Source: Akkermansia muciniphila
GTDB lineage: Bacteria; Pseudomonadota; Gammaproteobacteria; Burkholderiales; Burkholderiaceae_C
DNA length: 9,910 nt
NCBI GenBank assembly: GCA_943327015.2
Contig: CALPVM020000060.1
Span: 1-9,910, forward strand
Direction of reading: 5' to 3'
Shown here: positions 1 through 7,370 of the stretch, piece by piece
How the letters are laid out: each line of letters starts with the position of its first letter
Numbering within the stretch: the first letter of the stretch is position 1
The notes under the pieces: model-generated
What the model saw: only the letters and a program-made list of their open reading frames with translations
Told to the model about the DNA's origin: nothing
The model's database searches: none
Position numbers and translations under genes: made by a program

Positions 1-2
1 AT

Positions 3-131
3 TTGATTATCAGTTCCATGAAAAAATCCATTGATAGCAAAAAGGTAACTTACGATTTTGCCCGCTTGATGGAAGGCGCAACCCAGGTTAGCTGCTCAGG
101 TTTCGGCCAAGTCATGATTGACAATATGTAG
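3..131 (+). CDS. icd: NADP-dependent isocitrate dehydrogenase, C-terminal end (partial)
   Basis: Only the last 42 residues and the TAG stop are in the window; the gene enters from the left edge in the frame that begins at base 3. The visible end contains VTYDFARLMEGA and then CSGFGQVMIDNM. These match the C-terminal pattern of dimeric bacterial NADP-isocitrate dehydrogenases (the E. coli enzyme has VTYDFERLMDGA and ends in IIENM). The enzyme oxidatively decarboxylates isocitrate to 2-oxoglutarate in the cytosolic TCA cycle. No catalytic residues lie in this fragment, so the call rests on the C-terminal signature alone. The gene is closed by a strong intrinsic terminator and is probably not co-transcribed with clpS. 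Confidence 0.85.
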   Translation: MIISSMKKSIDSKKVTYDFARLMEGATQVSCSGFGQVMIDNM

Positions 132-156
132 TAACCTCAAAGGTCTGCCCGATCGT

Positions 157-193
157 AACCGTCTAGGCCTCTTAAAGACCTGGACGGTTTTTT
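157..193 (+). terminator. Rho-independent terminator of icd
   Basis: An 11-bp stem is formed by AACCGTCTAGG (157-167) and CCTGGACGGTT (179-189), with one T-G wobble. The loop is 11 bases (168-178), and a run of six T lies at 188-193. It sits 25 bases after the icd stop codon. The stem is long and ends directly in the U-tract, as in a classical intrinsic terminator. It separates icd from the clpS transcription unit. Confidence 0.9.
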
Positions 194-203
194 AGTTTTG
201 ATA

Positions 204-231
204 CTTGAAACATGGCTTCTAACCTCCAAAT
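204..231 (+). promoter_or_regulatory. Candidate sigma-32 (heat-shock) type promoter for clpS
   Basis: CTTGAAA at 204-210 matches the heat-shock -35 consensus exactly. After a 13-base spacer, CTCCAAAT at 224-231 resembles the -10 consensus CCCCATNT with two differences. The expected transcription start is near 238, giving a leader of about 40 bases before the clpS ATG. The location, just after the icd terminator and before the clp genes, makes biological sense. I see no good sigma-70 pair in the same gap. This is a by-eye match, not a scored prediction. Confidence 0.45.
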
Positions 232-259
232 GCCCTGTGTAATGCATTGATAGAAGCCA
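213..259. repeat. 9-bp perfect inverted repeat in the clpS upstream region
   Basis: TGGCTTCTA at 213-221 is the exact reverse complement of TAGAAGCCA at 251-259, separated by 29 bases. The enclosed stretch holds the candidate -10 element (224-231) and the 8-base palindrome AATGCATT (241-248). It could be a split operator or a leader hairpin ending 17 bases before the clpS start. If transcription begins near 238, the left arm is not in the RNA and only the DNA-operator reading remains. No regulator is identified. Confidence 0.4.
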
Positions 260-276
260 ACCGATAAAATACATAC

Positions 277-639
277 ATGGCTACAAAACTTCCTAAAAAA
301 CCACCGGTAGCTCCCGCAAAGCAACCGCATCACGATGATGGTAACAGCGTGGTCATGGAGCGGCGTACGCAAAAAGTAAAACCGCCACAAATGTACCAGG
401 TGGTGATGCTGAACGATGACTACACGCCCATGGAGTTTGTAGTGGTAACCATTCAAGAGTTTTTTGCCAAAGACTTGGAAACAGCAACCCAAATCATGCT
501 CAAAATCCATCTGGATGGTCGAGGTGTGTGTGGTGTTTACACCCGTGATATTGCAGCTACCAAAGTTGACCAAGTGTTAGAGGCTGCGTACAAGGCTGGG
601 CATCCGTTGAAATGCGTCAGTGAACCCGTAGATTTATAG
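277..639 (+). CDS. clpS: ATP-dependent Clp protease adaptor ClpS
   Basis: This 120-residue cytosolic adaptor captures proteins with N-terminal degrons (Leu, Phe, Tyr, Trp) and delivers them to the N-domain of ClpA for degradation by ClpAP. The conserved core covers about residues 36-115. The motif LNDDYTPMEF has N46, D47 and D48, and H78 follows in KIHLDG; these correspond to the E. coli pocket residues Asn34, Asp35, Asp36 and His66. Residues 1-35 form a longer Pro/Lys-rich, probably flexible tail, the part that enters the ClpA pore in known ClpS proteins. ATG 277 is the first in-frame start that keeps this tail. No clear Shine-Dalgarno sequence precedes it, so the start is slightly uncertain. 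clpA follows after 80 bases. Confidence 0.96.
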   Translation: MATKLPKKPPVAPAKQPHHDDGNSVVMERRTQKVKPPQMYQVVMLNDDYTPMEFVVVTIQEFFAKDLETATQIMLKIHLDGRGVCGVYTRDIAATKVDQVLEAAYKAGHPLKCVSEPVDL

Positions 640-707
640 GGCGAAGTGCGTATTTTTTCCACCACATCACAAAAACGGTTTACAGTTCATTTAAACAGCA
701 AGGCTAT

Positions 708-713
708 AAAGGA
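708..713 (+). promoter_or_regulatory. Ribosome binding site of clpA
   Basis: AAAGGA lies six bases before the ATG at 720 and supports that start for clpA. It is the clearest Shine-Dalgarno match in the window and contrasts with the weak signal before clpS. Confidence 0.7.
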
Positions 714-719
714 AATCAC

Positions 720-3041
720 ATGATCGCCCAAGAGTTGGAAGTAAGCCTGCATATGGCGTTTGTGGAAGCGCGGCAACAGCGCCACGAGTTTATAACCGTG
801 GAGCATTTGTTGCTCGCTTTGTTGGACAACCCTAGCGCCGCAGAAGTACTGCGCGCCTGCTCAGCGAGTATTGATGACTTGCGAAAGTCTTTGTCCAATT
901 TTATTAAAGATAACTCTCCACAGGCGGCGGGTACGGAAGATGTAGATACCCAGCCAACGTTGGGATTTCAGCGCGTGATTCAACGTGCCATCATGCACGT
1001 GCAGTCAACCGGCAGTGGTAAAAAAGAAGTGACTGGTGCCAACGTGCTGGTTGCTATCTTTGGAGAGAAAGACTCTCATGCGGTTTATTATTTACATCAG
1101 CAAGGTGTTACGCGTCTGGATGTAGTGAACTACATCGCCCACGGCATCAAAAAAACCGACACCCCTGAGGCTGCCAAGGCTGGTGAAAATCCGTCTGAAG
1201 TTGACGAGGCGAGTGCTGAGAAAAATGAAAAATCATCCCCGCTGGAGCAGTACACCCAAAACCTGAATCAAATGGCCAAAGATGGCAAAATTGATCCCCT
1301 CATTGGACGCGAGCATGAGGTGGAGCGCGTGGTTCAAATCTTGTGCCGTCGTCGCAAAAACAATCCCTTGTTGGTGGGTGAGGCTGGCGTAGGTAAAACA
1401 GCGATTGCCGAGGGCTTGGCCTGGCGCATTACGCAAAATGATGTACCAGATATTTTGGCGGATGCCATTGTGTACTCTTTGGATATGGGTGCGCTGCTTG
1501 CCGGTACCAAGTACCGTGGTGATTTTGAACAACGTCTCAAAGCCGTTTTAAAGTCTCTTAAAGATCGACCCAATGGCATTTTATTTATTGACGAAATCCA
1601 TACTCTCATTGGTGCGGGTGCTGCGTCGGGTGGCACCTTGGATGCGTCTAACTTGTTAAAACCCAGCCTAAGTTCAGGTCAGCTTAAGTGTATTGGTGCA
1701 ACCACCTTTAGCGAGTACCGTGGTATCTTTGAAAAAGACTCGGCACTTTCACGCCGCTTCCAGAAAGTGGATGTTGTGGAGCCGACAATTGATCAAACCG
1801 TTGAAATTTTGAAAGGGCTCAAGTCACGTTTTGAAGAGCATCACAACGTGAAATACGCGGTTGCATCTTTGCAAGCAGCTGCTGAGTTGAGTGCCAAGTA
1901 CATCAACGACCGTCACTTGCCTGACAAGGCAATTGATGTCATTGATGAAGCAGGTGCTGCACAGAGAATTTTGCCGCCTAACAAGCGTAAAAAGACGATC
2001 AATAAGGCTGAAATTGAAGAGATTGTGGCCAAAATTGCCCGTATTCCGCCTGCCAATGTGTCTAATGACGACCGCAGCAAACTCAAAACCCTGGAACGTG
2101 ACCTCAAGAGCGTAGTGTTTGGGCAAGATAAGGCGTTGGACATTTTGGCTTCGTCCGTCAAAATGGCACGCTCTGGTTTGGGTAAAGGGGACAAACCTAT
2201 TGGTTGCTTCTTGTTTAGTGGTCCCACAGGTGTAGGTAAAACCGAAGCTGCAAAACAGCTAGCCTATATTTTAGGCATTGATTTATTGCGCTTCGACATG
2301 AGTGAATACATGGAGCGCCACGCAATAAGCCGCTTGATCGGGGCTCCCCCTGGTTATGTAGGTTTTGACCAAGGCGGTTTACTCACCGAGGCCATTACCA
2401 AAAAGCCACATGCTGTACTGCTACTCGACGAAATTGAAAAAGCACATCCGGATATTTTCAATGTTTTATTGCAGGTGATGGATCACGGCACGTTGACCGA
2501 CAATAATGGTCGCAAGGCTGATTTCCGTAATGTCATTATCATTATGACGACCAATGCCGGCGCGGAAACCATGAATAAATCCACCATTGGGTTTACTAAC
2601 CCGCGTGAAGCGGGTGATGAAATGGCCGACATCAAACGTATGTTTACGCCTGAGTTCCGGAATCGTTTGGATGCCATAGTAGGCTTCAAGGCGTTGGACG
2701 AGAACGTTATTTTACGTGTAGTAGATAAATTCCTGCTTCAACTAGAAACCCAGTTGTCTGAGAAAAAAGTAGAAGTTACCTTTAGCGATAAATTACGTAA
2801 GCATTTGGCGAAAAAAGGTTTTGATCCACTCATGGGTGCACGCCCCATGCAGCGTTTGATTCAAGACACTATTCGTCGCGCTTTGGCTGATGAATTGTTG
2901 TTCGGGCGATTGACGGATGGTGGTCGTTTAACCGTTGATCTGGATGATGCCGACGCATCCAAAACAGAAGTCACCTTGGATATTCAACCCTTACCAAAGA
3001 AAGAAGGTAAATCCAAGCCCGAGGAAGCCACTGCGAGTTAA
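720..3041 (+). CDS. clpA: ATP-dependent Clp protease ATP-binding subunit ClpA
   Basis: This 773-residue AAA+ unfoldase feeds unfolded substrates into ClpP in the cytosol (E. coli ClpA has 758). An N-terminal Clp_N repeat domain (about 1-145), the docking site for ClpS, is followed by a charged linker (about 145-180). The first ATPase module has Walker A GEAGVGKT (220-227), pore loop KYRG in GTKYRGDFE (about 262-270), Walker B ILFIDE (287-292) and an RRF arginine pair near 345. The second has Walker A GPTGVGKT (501-508), pore motif GYVGFDQGG (about 545-553), Walker B VLLLDE (566-571) and sensor-2 GARPM (706-710). IGF (623-625) occupies the place of the ClpP-docking IGL loop of E. coli ClpA, so ClpP interaction is expected. 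There is no long ClpB-type middle domain, which excludes ClpB. The tail after about 750 is Lys/Glu-rich. No clpP gene is in the window. Confidence 0.97.
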   Translation: MIAQELEVSLHMAFVEARQQRHEFITVEHLLLALLDNPSAAEVLRACSASIDDLRKSLSNFIKDNSPQAAGTEDVDTQPTLGFQRVIQRAIMHVQSTGSGKKEVTGANVLVAIFGEKDSHAVYYLHQQGVTRLDVVNYIAHGIKKTDTPEAAKAGENPSEVDEASAEKNEKSSPLEQYTQNLNQMAKDGKIDPLIGREHEVERVVQILCRRRKNNPLLVGEAGVGKTAIAEGLAWRITQNDVPDILADAIVYSLDMGALLAGTKYRGDFEQRLKAVLKSLKDRPNGILFIDEIHTLIGAGAASGGTLDASNLLKPSLSSGQLKCIGATTFSEYRGIFEKDSALSRRFQKVDVVEPTIDQTVEILKGLKSRFEEHHNVKYAVASLQAAAELSAKYINDRHLPDKAIDVIDEAGAAQRILPPNKRKKTINKAEIEEIVAKIARIPPANVSNDDRSKLKTLERDLKSVVFGQDKALDILASSVKMARSGLGKGDKPIGCFLFSGPTGVGKTEAAKQLAYILGIDLLRFDMSEYMERHAISRLIGAPPGYVGFDQGGLLTEAITKKPHAVLLLDEIEKAHPDIFNVLLQVMDHGTLTDNNGRKADFRNVIIIMTTNAGAETMNKSTIGFTNPREAGDEMADIKRMFTPEFRNRLDAIVGFKALDENVILRVVDKFLLQLETQLSEKKVEVTFSDKLRKHLAKKGFDPLMGARPMQRLIQDTIRRALADELLFGRLTDGGRLTVDLDDADASKTEVTLDIQPLPKKEGKSKPEEATAS

Positions 3042-3065
3042 AGCTGTTAAAGGTACAATTGTTCA

Positions 3066-3470
3066 ATGCAGATACCATTGGATAAGCCCATAGAGGCAAA
3101 CCATATACGTTTTATACCGTCTGAGGGAAAGGATGGTAAAGAGGCGCGTGCCGCAATCCGTAAAAGATTTCCGGGCAGGGCACGCATTACCGGTGATGCA
3201 TCAGGCCGTTTTGTAATTGGTAAGATTTATGACGTTTCCTCCACTGGTGCTAGCGTAATTGTGGACGATATGCTGCCATGGAAAAAAGTTGTCAAATTGG
3301 ACATTGATATTTTCCACAACGGGCGTCGTTTTGTATTCACTGTGCAAGCGGTGCCGGTTTACAGCGTTTTAGTCAGTGGTAGTGGTTATAAATTTGGCTT
3401 CCAATTCGGGCCGCCAACGCCAGAGGCCTCCAAGACATTGGGCGCACTTATGGAGTCTGACAGCGCCTGA
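3066..3470 (+). CDS. Single-domain PilZ protein, probable cyclic-di-GMP receptor
   Basis: The 134-residue protein is soluble, with no signal peptide or membrane segment. It carries both halves of the PilZ c-di-GMP signature: RxxxR as RFPGR (34-38) and DxSxxG as DVSSTG (56-61), followed by alternating hydrophobic strands expected of the PilZ beta-barrel (to about 118). Both motifs are intact, so binding of c-di-GMP is plausible but not shown. Residues 1-30 are a charged extension without a recognised motif. ATG 3066 follows clpA by 24 bases; AAAGG at 3049-3053 is a possible but distant ribosome binding site. hrpA starts 27 bases after the stop, so the gene is probably in an operon with both. 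Its partner or output is unknown; the common roles of PilZ proteins (motility, polysaccharide, type IV pili) get no support from the neighbours. Confidence 0.85.
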   Translation: MQIPLDKPIEANHIRFIPSEGKDGKEARAAIRKRFPGRARITGDASGRFVIGKIYDVSSTGASVIVDDMLPWKKVVKLDIDIFHNGRRFVFTVQAVPVYSVLVSGSGYKFGFQFGPPTPEASKTLGALMESDSA

Positions 3471-3483
3471 CCTTTTTAATGTT

Positions 3484-3503
3484 CTGCATGCTGGATAATG
3501 CAG
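3484..3503 (+). promoter_or_regulatory. Small hairpin over the first hrpA start codon
   Basis: CTGCAT (3484-3489) and ATGCAG (3498-3503) are exact reverse complements with an 8-base loop. The right arm contains the first candidate hrpA ATG (3498-3500), while a second in-frame ATG (3507-3509) lies just outside. The stem is short and may be chance. If it forms, initiation at 3498 would be disfavoured, or would depend on ribosomes arriving from the PilZ gene. Confidence 0.3.
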
Positions 3504-6500
3504 GCAATGTCTGATTTAGTAATCCATTTTCCTGATTCACTGCCTGTTTCTGCCAAGCGTGATGAAATTATTGCCGCTATAAACTCTCACCAAGTGGTAA
3601 TTGTTTGTGGTGAAACCGGCTCCGGTAAAACCACCCAGCTCCCCAAAATTGCACTGAGCATGGGGCGCGGCAAATGCAACTACCCTGCGGGCCAGCGTGC
3701 TAGGCTGATAGGCCATACACAACCCAGGCGTATTGCAGCCAGCAGTGTAGCTAAACGCATTGCCCAAGAACTGAATACGCCCCTGGGTGAAGTGGTTGGG
3801 TACAAAGTGCGCTTTCAAGACAAGTTGAGCCGCGATGCATCGGTCAAACTTATGACCGATGGTATTTTGCTGGCCGAAACCCAAACCGACCCGCTGTTGC
3901 AGGCTTATGACACCATCATCATAGACGAAGCGCATGAGCGCAGTCTGAACATTGATTTTTTGCTGGGATATTTGCGCCAGATATTGCCACGCAGACCCGA
4001 TTTAAAAATTATTGTCACGTCGGCCACGATTGATGCGCAGCGTTTTGCCAACCATTTTGCCTCGCGCCATGGGCCGGCTCCGGTGATTATGGTGTCTGGG
4101 CGCATGTTTCCGGTCGAGCAGCGTTACCGACCGTTTGAGGAGTCGCGCGACTACGATTTAAACAACGCCATTGCCGATGCGGTAGACGAACTCTGGCGTG
4201 ATGTGCACAACAGCGGTGATATTTTGGTTTTTTTACCTGGTGAGCGTGAAATCCGCGAAGCCACCGACCACCTGCGCAAACACCTTAGCCACCAGCCAGT
4301 GATGCGCAGCGCAGAAGTATTGCCGTTATTTGCGCGTTTGAGCCAGGCCGAACAAGACCGAATTTTTGACAGCCATAGCGGTCGGCGCATTGTGTTAGCT
4401 ACCAATGTGGCTGAAACATCCCTTACGGTGCCGGGTATTCGTTTTGTGATCGATGCAGGTACTGCACGCGTTAAACGTTATAGTTTTCGCAACAAGGTAG
4501 AGCAATTGTTGGTAGAGCCTATCAGCCAAGCTGCAGCTAACCAGCGTGCTGGACGTTGTGGGCGTGTAGCTAATGGTATTTGCATCCGGCTGTACGAGCA
4601 ATTAGACTTTGATGGCCGACCACGCTTTACCGATCCCGAAATTTTGCGTTCTTCGCTGGCAGGTGTGATTCTGCGCATGAAGTCATTGCACTTAGGCAGT
4701 GTAGAAGATTTTCCGTTTATCGAGCGCCCCAGTGGCCGCGCAATTGCCGATGGATACCAGTTGCTGGCAGAACTGGGGGCTGTAGATGAAGCGAACGAAC
4801 TCACGGCTACAGGTTCTGAATTGGCGCGTTTGCCTTTGGACCCGCGCATCGGCCGCATCATTTTAGAGGCGCGCCAGCGCCAAGCATTGGATGAGGTGTT
4901 GATCATTGCCAGTGCATTAAGTGTGCAAGATGTGCGAGATCGTCCCCTCGACTTGCAAGCGCAGGCCGATCAGGCGCATGCCAAGTTTGACGATGAAAAA
5001 AGTGAGTTCACCGGTTTTATTAAGTTGTGGAAATGGATTCACGATGCCCGGGGTGAAGCTAATGCTCCACATAAGTTATCCAACCGCCAATACGAGCAAT
5101 TGTTGCGGCAAAACTTCATCAATGTTCGCCGCGTACGGGAGTGGAAAGATACCCACAGCCAATTGCATACAGTAGTAGCAGAACACCAGTGGAGGCTTAA
5201 CACCACCCCTGCGAGCTACGAGCAGTTACACCAGTCCATGTTGGCGGGTTTGATGGGTAACGTCGGTCTCAAGGTAGAGGGTGAGGGCGCACAGGGTGAA
5301 TATTTGGGTGCGCGTAGCATCAAGTTCTACCCCCATCCAGGAGCGCATTTGCGTAAAAAACCGGGGCGCTGGATTGTGGTGTCTGAATTGGTGGAAACCA
5401 CGCGCTTGTTTGGTCGAGGCATTGCTGCCATTGAGCCCGTTTGGCTGGAGCAGGTGGGTGGCCATTTACTTAAAAAACAGTTGCTTGATCCGCATTGGGA
5501 AAAAAAAGCTGCCGAAGTGGTCGCCTTTGAACGTGCCACCCTGTACGGCATCGTTGTGTACAGCGGACGGCGGGTGAATTATGGACGAGTCGATCTTCAA
5601 GGTGCACGCGAAATATTTATACGCGAAGCCTTGGTCAACGACCAATGGGAAGCATCATTTCCATTTTTAAATGCTAACCGTAAGCTGATTCGTCAAGTAG
5701 AAGACTTGGAGCACAAAGCACGTCGGCAGGATGTTTTGGTGGACGATGAGCTGATCTTTGCTTTTTACGACCAACAGCTACCTCAAGACGTGTGCAGCGG
5801 ATATAGTTTCGAGCGCTGGTACCGTGACGCTGTAAAAGCCCATCCGCAGTTGTTGTTTCTTACCCGTGAAGAACTCATGCGCCATGAGGCTGCTGGTATT
5901 ACCAGCAGTATGTTCCCTAAAACGATTCGTCTGGGTGGGGTGGATTGCACTGCAAGCTATTTGCATGCCCCGGGAGATGCACGCGATGGTATAACTGTAG
6001 CAGTGCCTTTGTTTGTGCTGAATCAGGTGAATGAAGAGCGCTGCGAATGGTTGGTTCCCGGAATGTTAAAAGACAAAGTGCAAGCGCTGCTTAAAACCTT
6101 GCACCAACGGCCACGCTCGCGTTTGGTTCCCTTGCCAGACACAGCAACGCGCATGACTGAAACTTTAAACCAGCCGGAGCGTTTTGGACAAGGAAGCCTG
6201 ACCGATGCAGTGCTCAAACTGGTAAGAGACGCGACTTCGCTGGACATAGTGCGTGCAGATATTAAGGTGGATATGCTGGTGCCGCATTTTTTTATGAACT
6301 TTGTGGTTCAAGACGAGCATGGTCGTCAATTGGGGCAGGGTCGCAATCTGGCAGCACTAAAGGCAGAATGGGGTAAGCAGGCCCGTGGGGCTTTTCAGGC
6401 ATTGGCTAACCTCAAGCTAGGGCAGGCCTCAGTCAAGCAACCTGTCATAGATAAAAAAGAGCCAATAAGCTCCAAGGCAGCTGCAACAGAAAACACCATT

Positions 6501-7370
6501 CTCAGGGAAGAAAATGAGCAGCGTTATACGGCCTGGACGTTTGGTGAGTTACCTGAATTGTTGGAGATTCATAAAGGCGGACAAACGTTGATTGGTTTTC
6601 CGGCTTTGCTCGATATGTCAGATGCAGTGTGTATTGGTGTGTTTGATGAGCCAGACATGGCCGCAACAAAGCACCGCATGGGGTTGCGGCGTTTATTTGC
6701 TCTGCAAATAAAAGAGGCATTGAAATATCTGGAAAAAAACATTCCTGATGTGCAAAAAATGGCTGTGCAGTATATGCAAGCCCATAACGGCGGCACGCTG
6801 GAAGAGTTGCGTGAGCAAATTCTGTCCTTGGCCTTGGATAGAGCTTTTTTGCTGGATCCATTACCGACCGATGCCACTACATTTACGCGCAGAGTAGAAG
6901 AGGGCAGGGGAAGATTAACTTTGATTGCCAACGAAGTCGCCCGTTTGGCTGGTGTTATTTTGCAGGAATATGGCGGAGCAAATCGCAAATTAAAAGACAC
7001 TAAAAATGCCATTAATGCGGTAGCTGATGCACAGCAACAATTGCAACGCTTGATCGGCAAGCGGTTTTTGTTGGATGTGCCATGGGAGCGCTTGCAGCAT
7101 CTCCCGCGTTACTGTAAAGCGGTTACTTTGCGATTGGAAAAACTGCGCTCAGACCCCGCGCGTGATGAACTTCGTCTGACCGAATTGCGACCCTTAGAGC
7201 AGCGTTATTGGCGTCTGGTAGCTGAGCGTAAAGGAGTTACCGATGAGCGAATGGCAGAGTTCCGCTGGTTGCTGGAAGAACTGCGCGTAAGCTTGTTTGC
7301 CCAAGAGCTGCGTACTCCGCAGCCCGTGAGCGTAAAACGTTTGGAAAAAGCCTGGGCGCAGTTACAGTGA
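3498..7370 (+). CDS. hrpA: ATP-dependent RNA helicase HrpA (DEAH-box)
   Basis: At 1290 residues this matches the full-length HrpA family (E. coli about 1300), not the shorter HrpB. Helicase motifs in order: GETGSGKT (38-45), DEAH (143-146), SAT (175-177), FLPGERE (245-251), ATNVAETS (301-308) and QRAGRCGR (349-356). An HA2-type helical region follows, then an OB-fold-like segment (about 577-655), and a long C-terminal half of the DUF3418 type found in HrpA proteins. A Lys/Ala/Gln-rich linker lies near 975-1005. HrpA acts on RNA in the cytosol; the E. coli protein has been linked to mRNA processing and to rescue of stalled or collided ribosomes. Translation may start at ATG 3498 or at ATG 3507 (protein beginning MSDLV); neither has a strong ribosome binding site. 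Between motif I and HTQPRR there is a slightly long, Arg/Gly-rich loop (about 55-70). The stop codon touches that of the convergent gene. Confidence 0.96.
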   Translation: MQAMSDLVIHFPDSLPVSAKRDEIIAAINSHQVVIVCGETGSGKTTQLPKIALSMGRGKCNYPAGQRARLIGHTQPRRIAASSVAKRIAQELNTPLGEVVGYKVRFQDKLSRDASVKLMTDGILLAETQTDPLLQAYDTIIIDEAHERSLNIDFLLGYLRQILPRRPDLKIIVTSATIDAQRFANHFASRHGPAPVIMVSGRMFPVEQRYRPFEESRDYDLNNAIADAVDELWRDVHNSGDILVFLPGEREIREATDHLRKHLSHQPVMRSAEVLPLFARLSQAEQDRIFDSHSGRRIVLATNVAETSLTVPGIRFVIDAGTARVKRYSFRNKVEQLLVEPISQAAANQRAGRCGRVANGICIRLYEQLDFDGRPRFTDPEILRSSLAGVILRMKSLHLGSVEDFPFIERPSGRAIADGYQLLAELGAVDEANELTATGSELARLPLDPRIGRIILEARQRQALDEVLIIASALSVQDVRDRPLDLQAQADQAHAKFDDEKSEFTGFIKLWKWIHDARGEANAPHKLSNRQYEQLLRQNFINVRRVREWKDTHSQLHTVVAEHQWRLNTTPASYEQLHQSMLAGLMGNVGLKVEGEGAQGEYLGARSIKFYPHPGAHLRKKPGRWIVVSELVETTRLFGRGIAAIEPVWLEQVGGHLLKKQLLDPHWEKKAAEVVAFERATLYGIVVYSGRRVNYGRVDLQGAREIFIREALVNDQWEASFPFLNANRKLIRQVEDLEHKARRQDVLVDDELIFAFYDQQLPQDVCSGYSFERWYRDAVKAHPQLLFLTREELMRHEAAGITSSMFPKTIRLGGVDCTASYLHAPGDARDGITVAVPLFVLNQVNEERCEWLVPGMLKDKVQALLKTLHQRPRSRLVPLPDTATRMTETLNQPERFGQGSLTDAVLKLVRDATSLDIVRADIKVDMLVPHFFMNFVVQDEHGRQLGQGRNLAALKAEWGKQARGAFQALANLKLGQASVKQPVIDKKEPISSKAAATENTILREENEQRYTAWTFGELPELLEIHKGGQTLIGFPALLDMSDAVCIGVFDEPDMAATKHRMGLRRLFALQIKEALKYLEKNIPDVQKMAVQYMQAHNGGTLEELREQILSLALDRAFLLDPLPTDATTFTRRVEEGRGRLTLIANEVARLAGVILQEYGGANRKLKDTKNAINAVADAQQQLQRLIGKRFLLDVPWERLQHLPRYCKAVTLRLEKLRSDPARDELRLTELRPLEQRYWRLVAERKGVTDERMAEFRWLLEELRVSLFAQELRTPQPVSVKRLEKAWAQLQ

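Noticed and set aside
141..181. AGGTCT (141-146) can pair with AGACCT (176-181), overlapping the right arm of the icd terminator, like an anti-terminator.
   Set aside because: Only 6 bp with a 29-base loop, against an 11-bp competing terminator stem; expected by chance.
653..658. Run of six T after clpS as a possible terminator between clpS and clpA.
   Set aside because: No stable stem precedes it; only a 3-bp CCC/GGG pairing is seen.
679..710. TTTACA and TATAAA as a sigma-70 promoter for clpA.
   Set aside because: Spacing is 20 bases, and the -10 candidate overlaps the clpA ribosome binding site, leaving almost no leader.
1233..2689. Several open frames of about 70-104 codons on the minus strand inside clpA, and similar ones inside hrpA and the kinase gene.
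   Set aside because: They lie wholly within strongly conserved genes, have no recognisable domain, and are best explained as shadows of the real reading frame.
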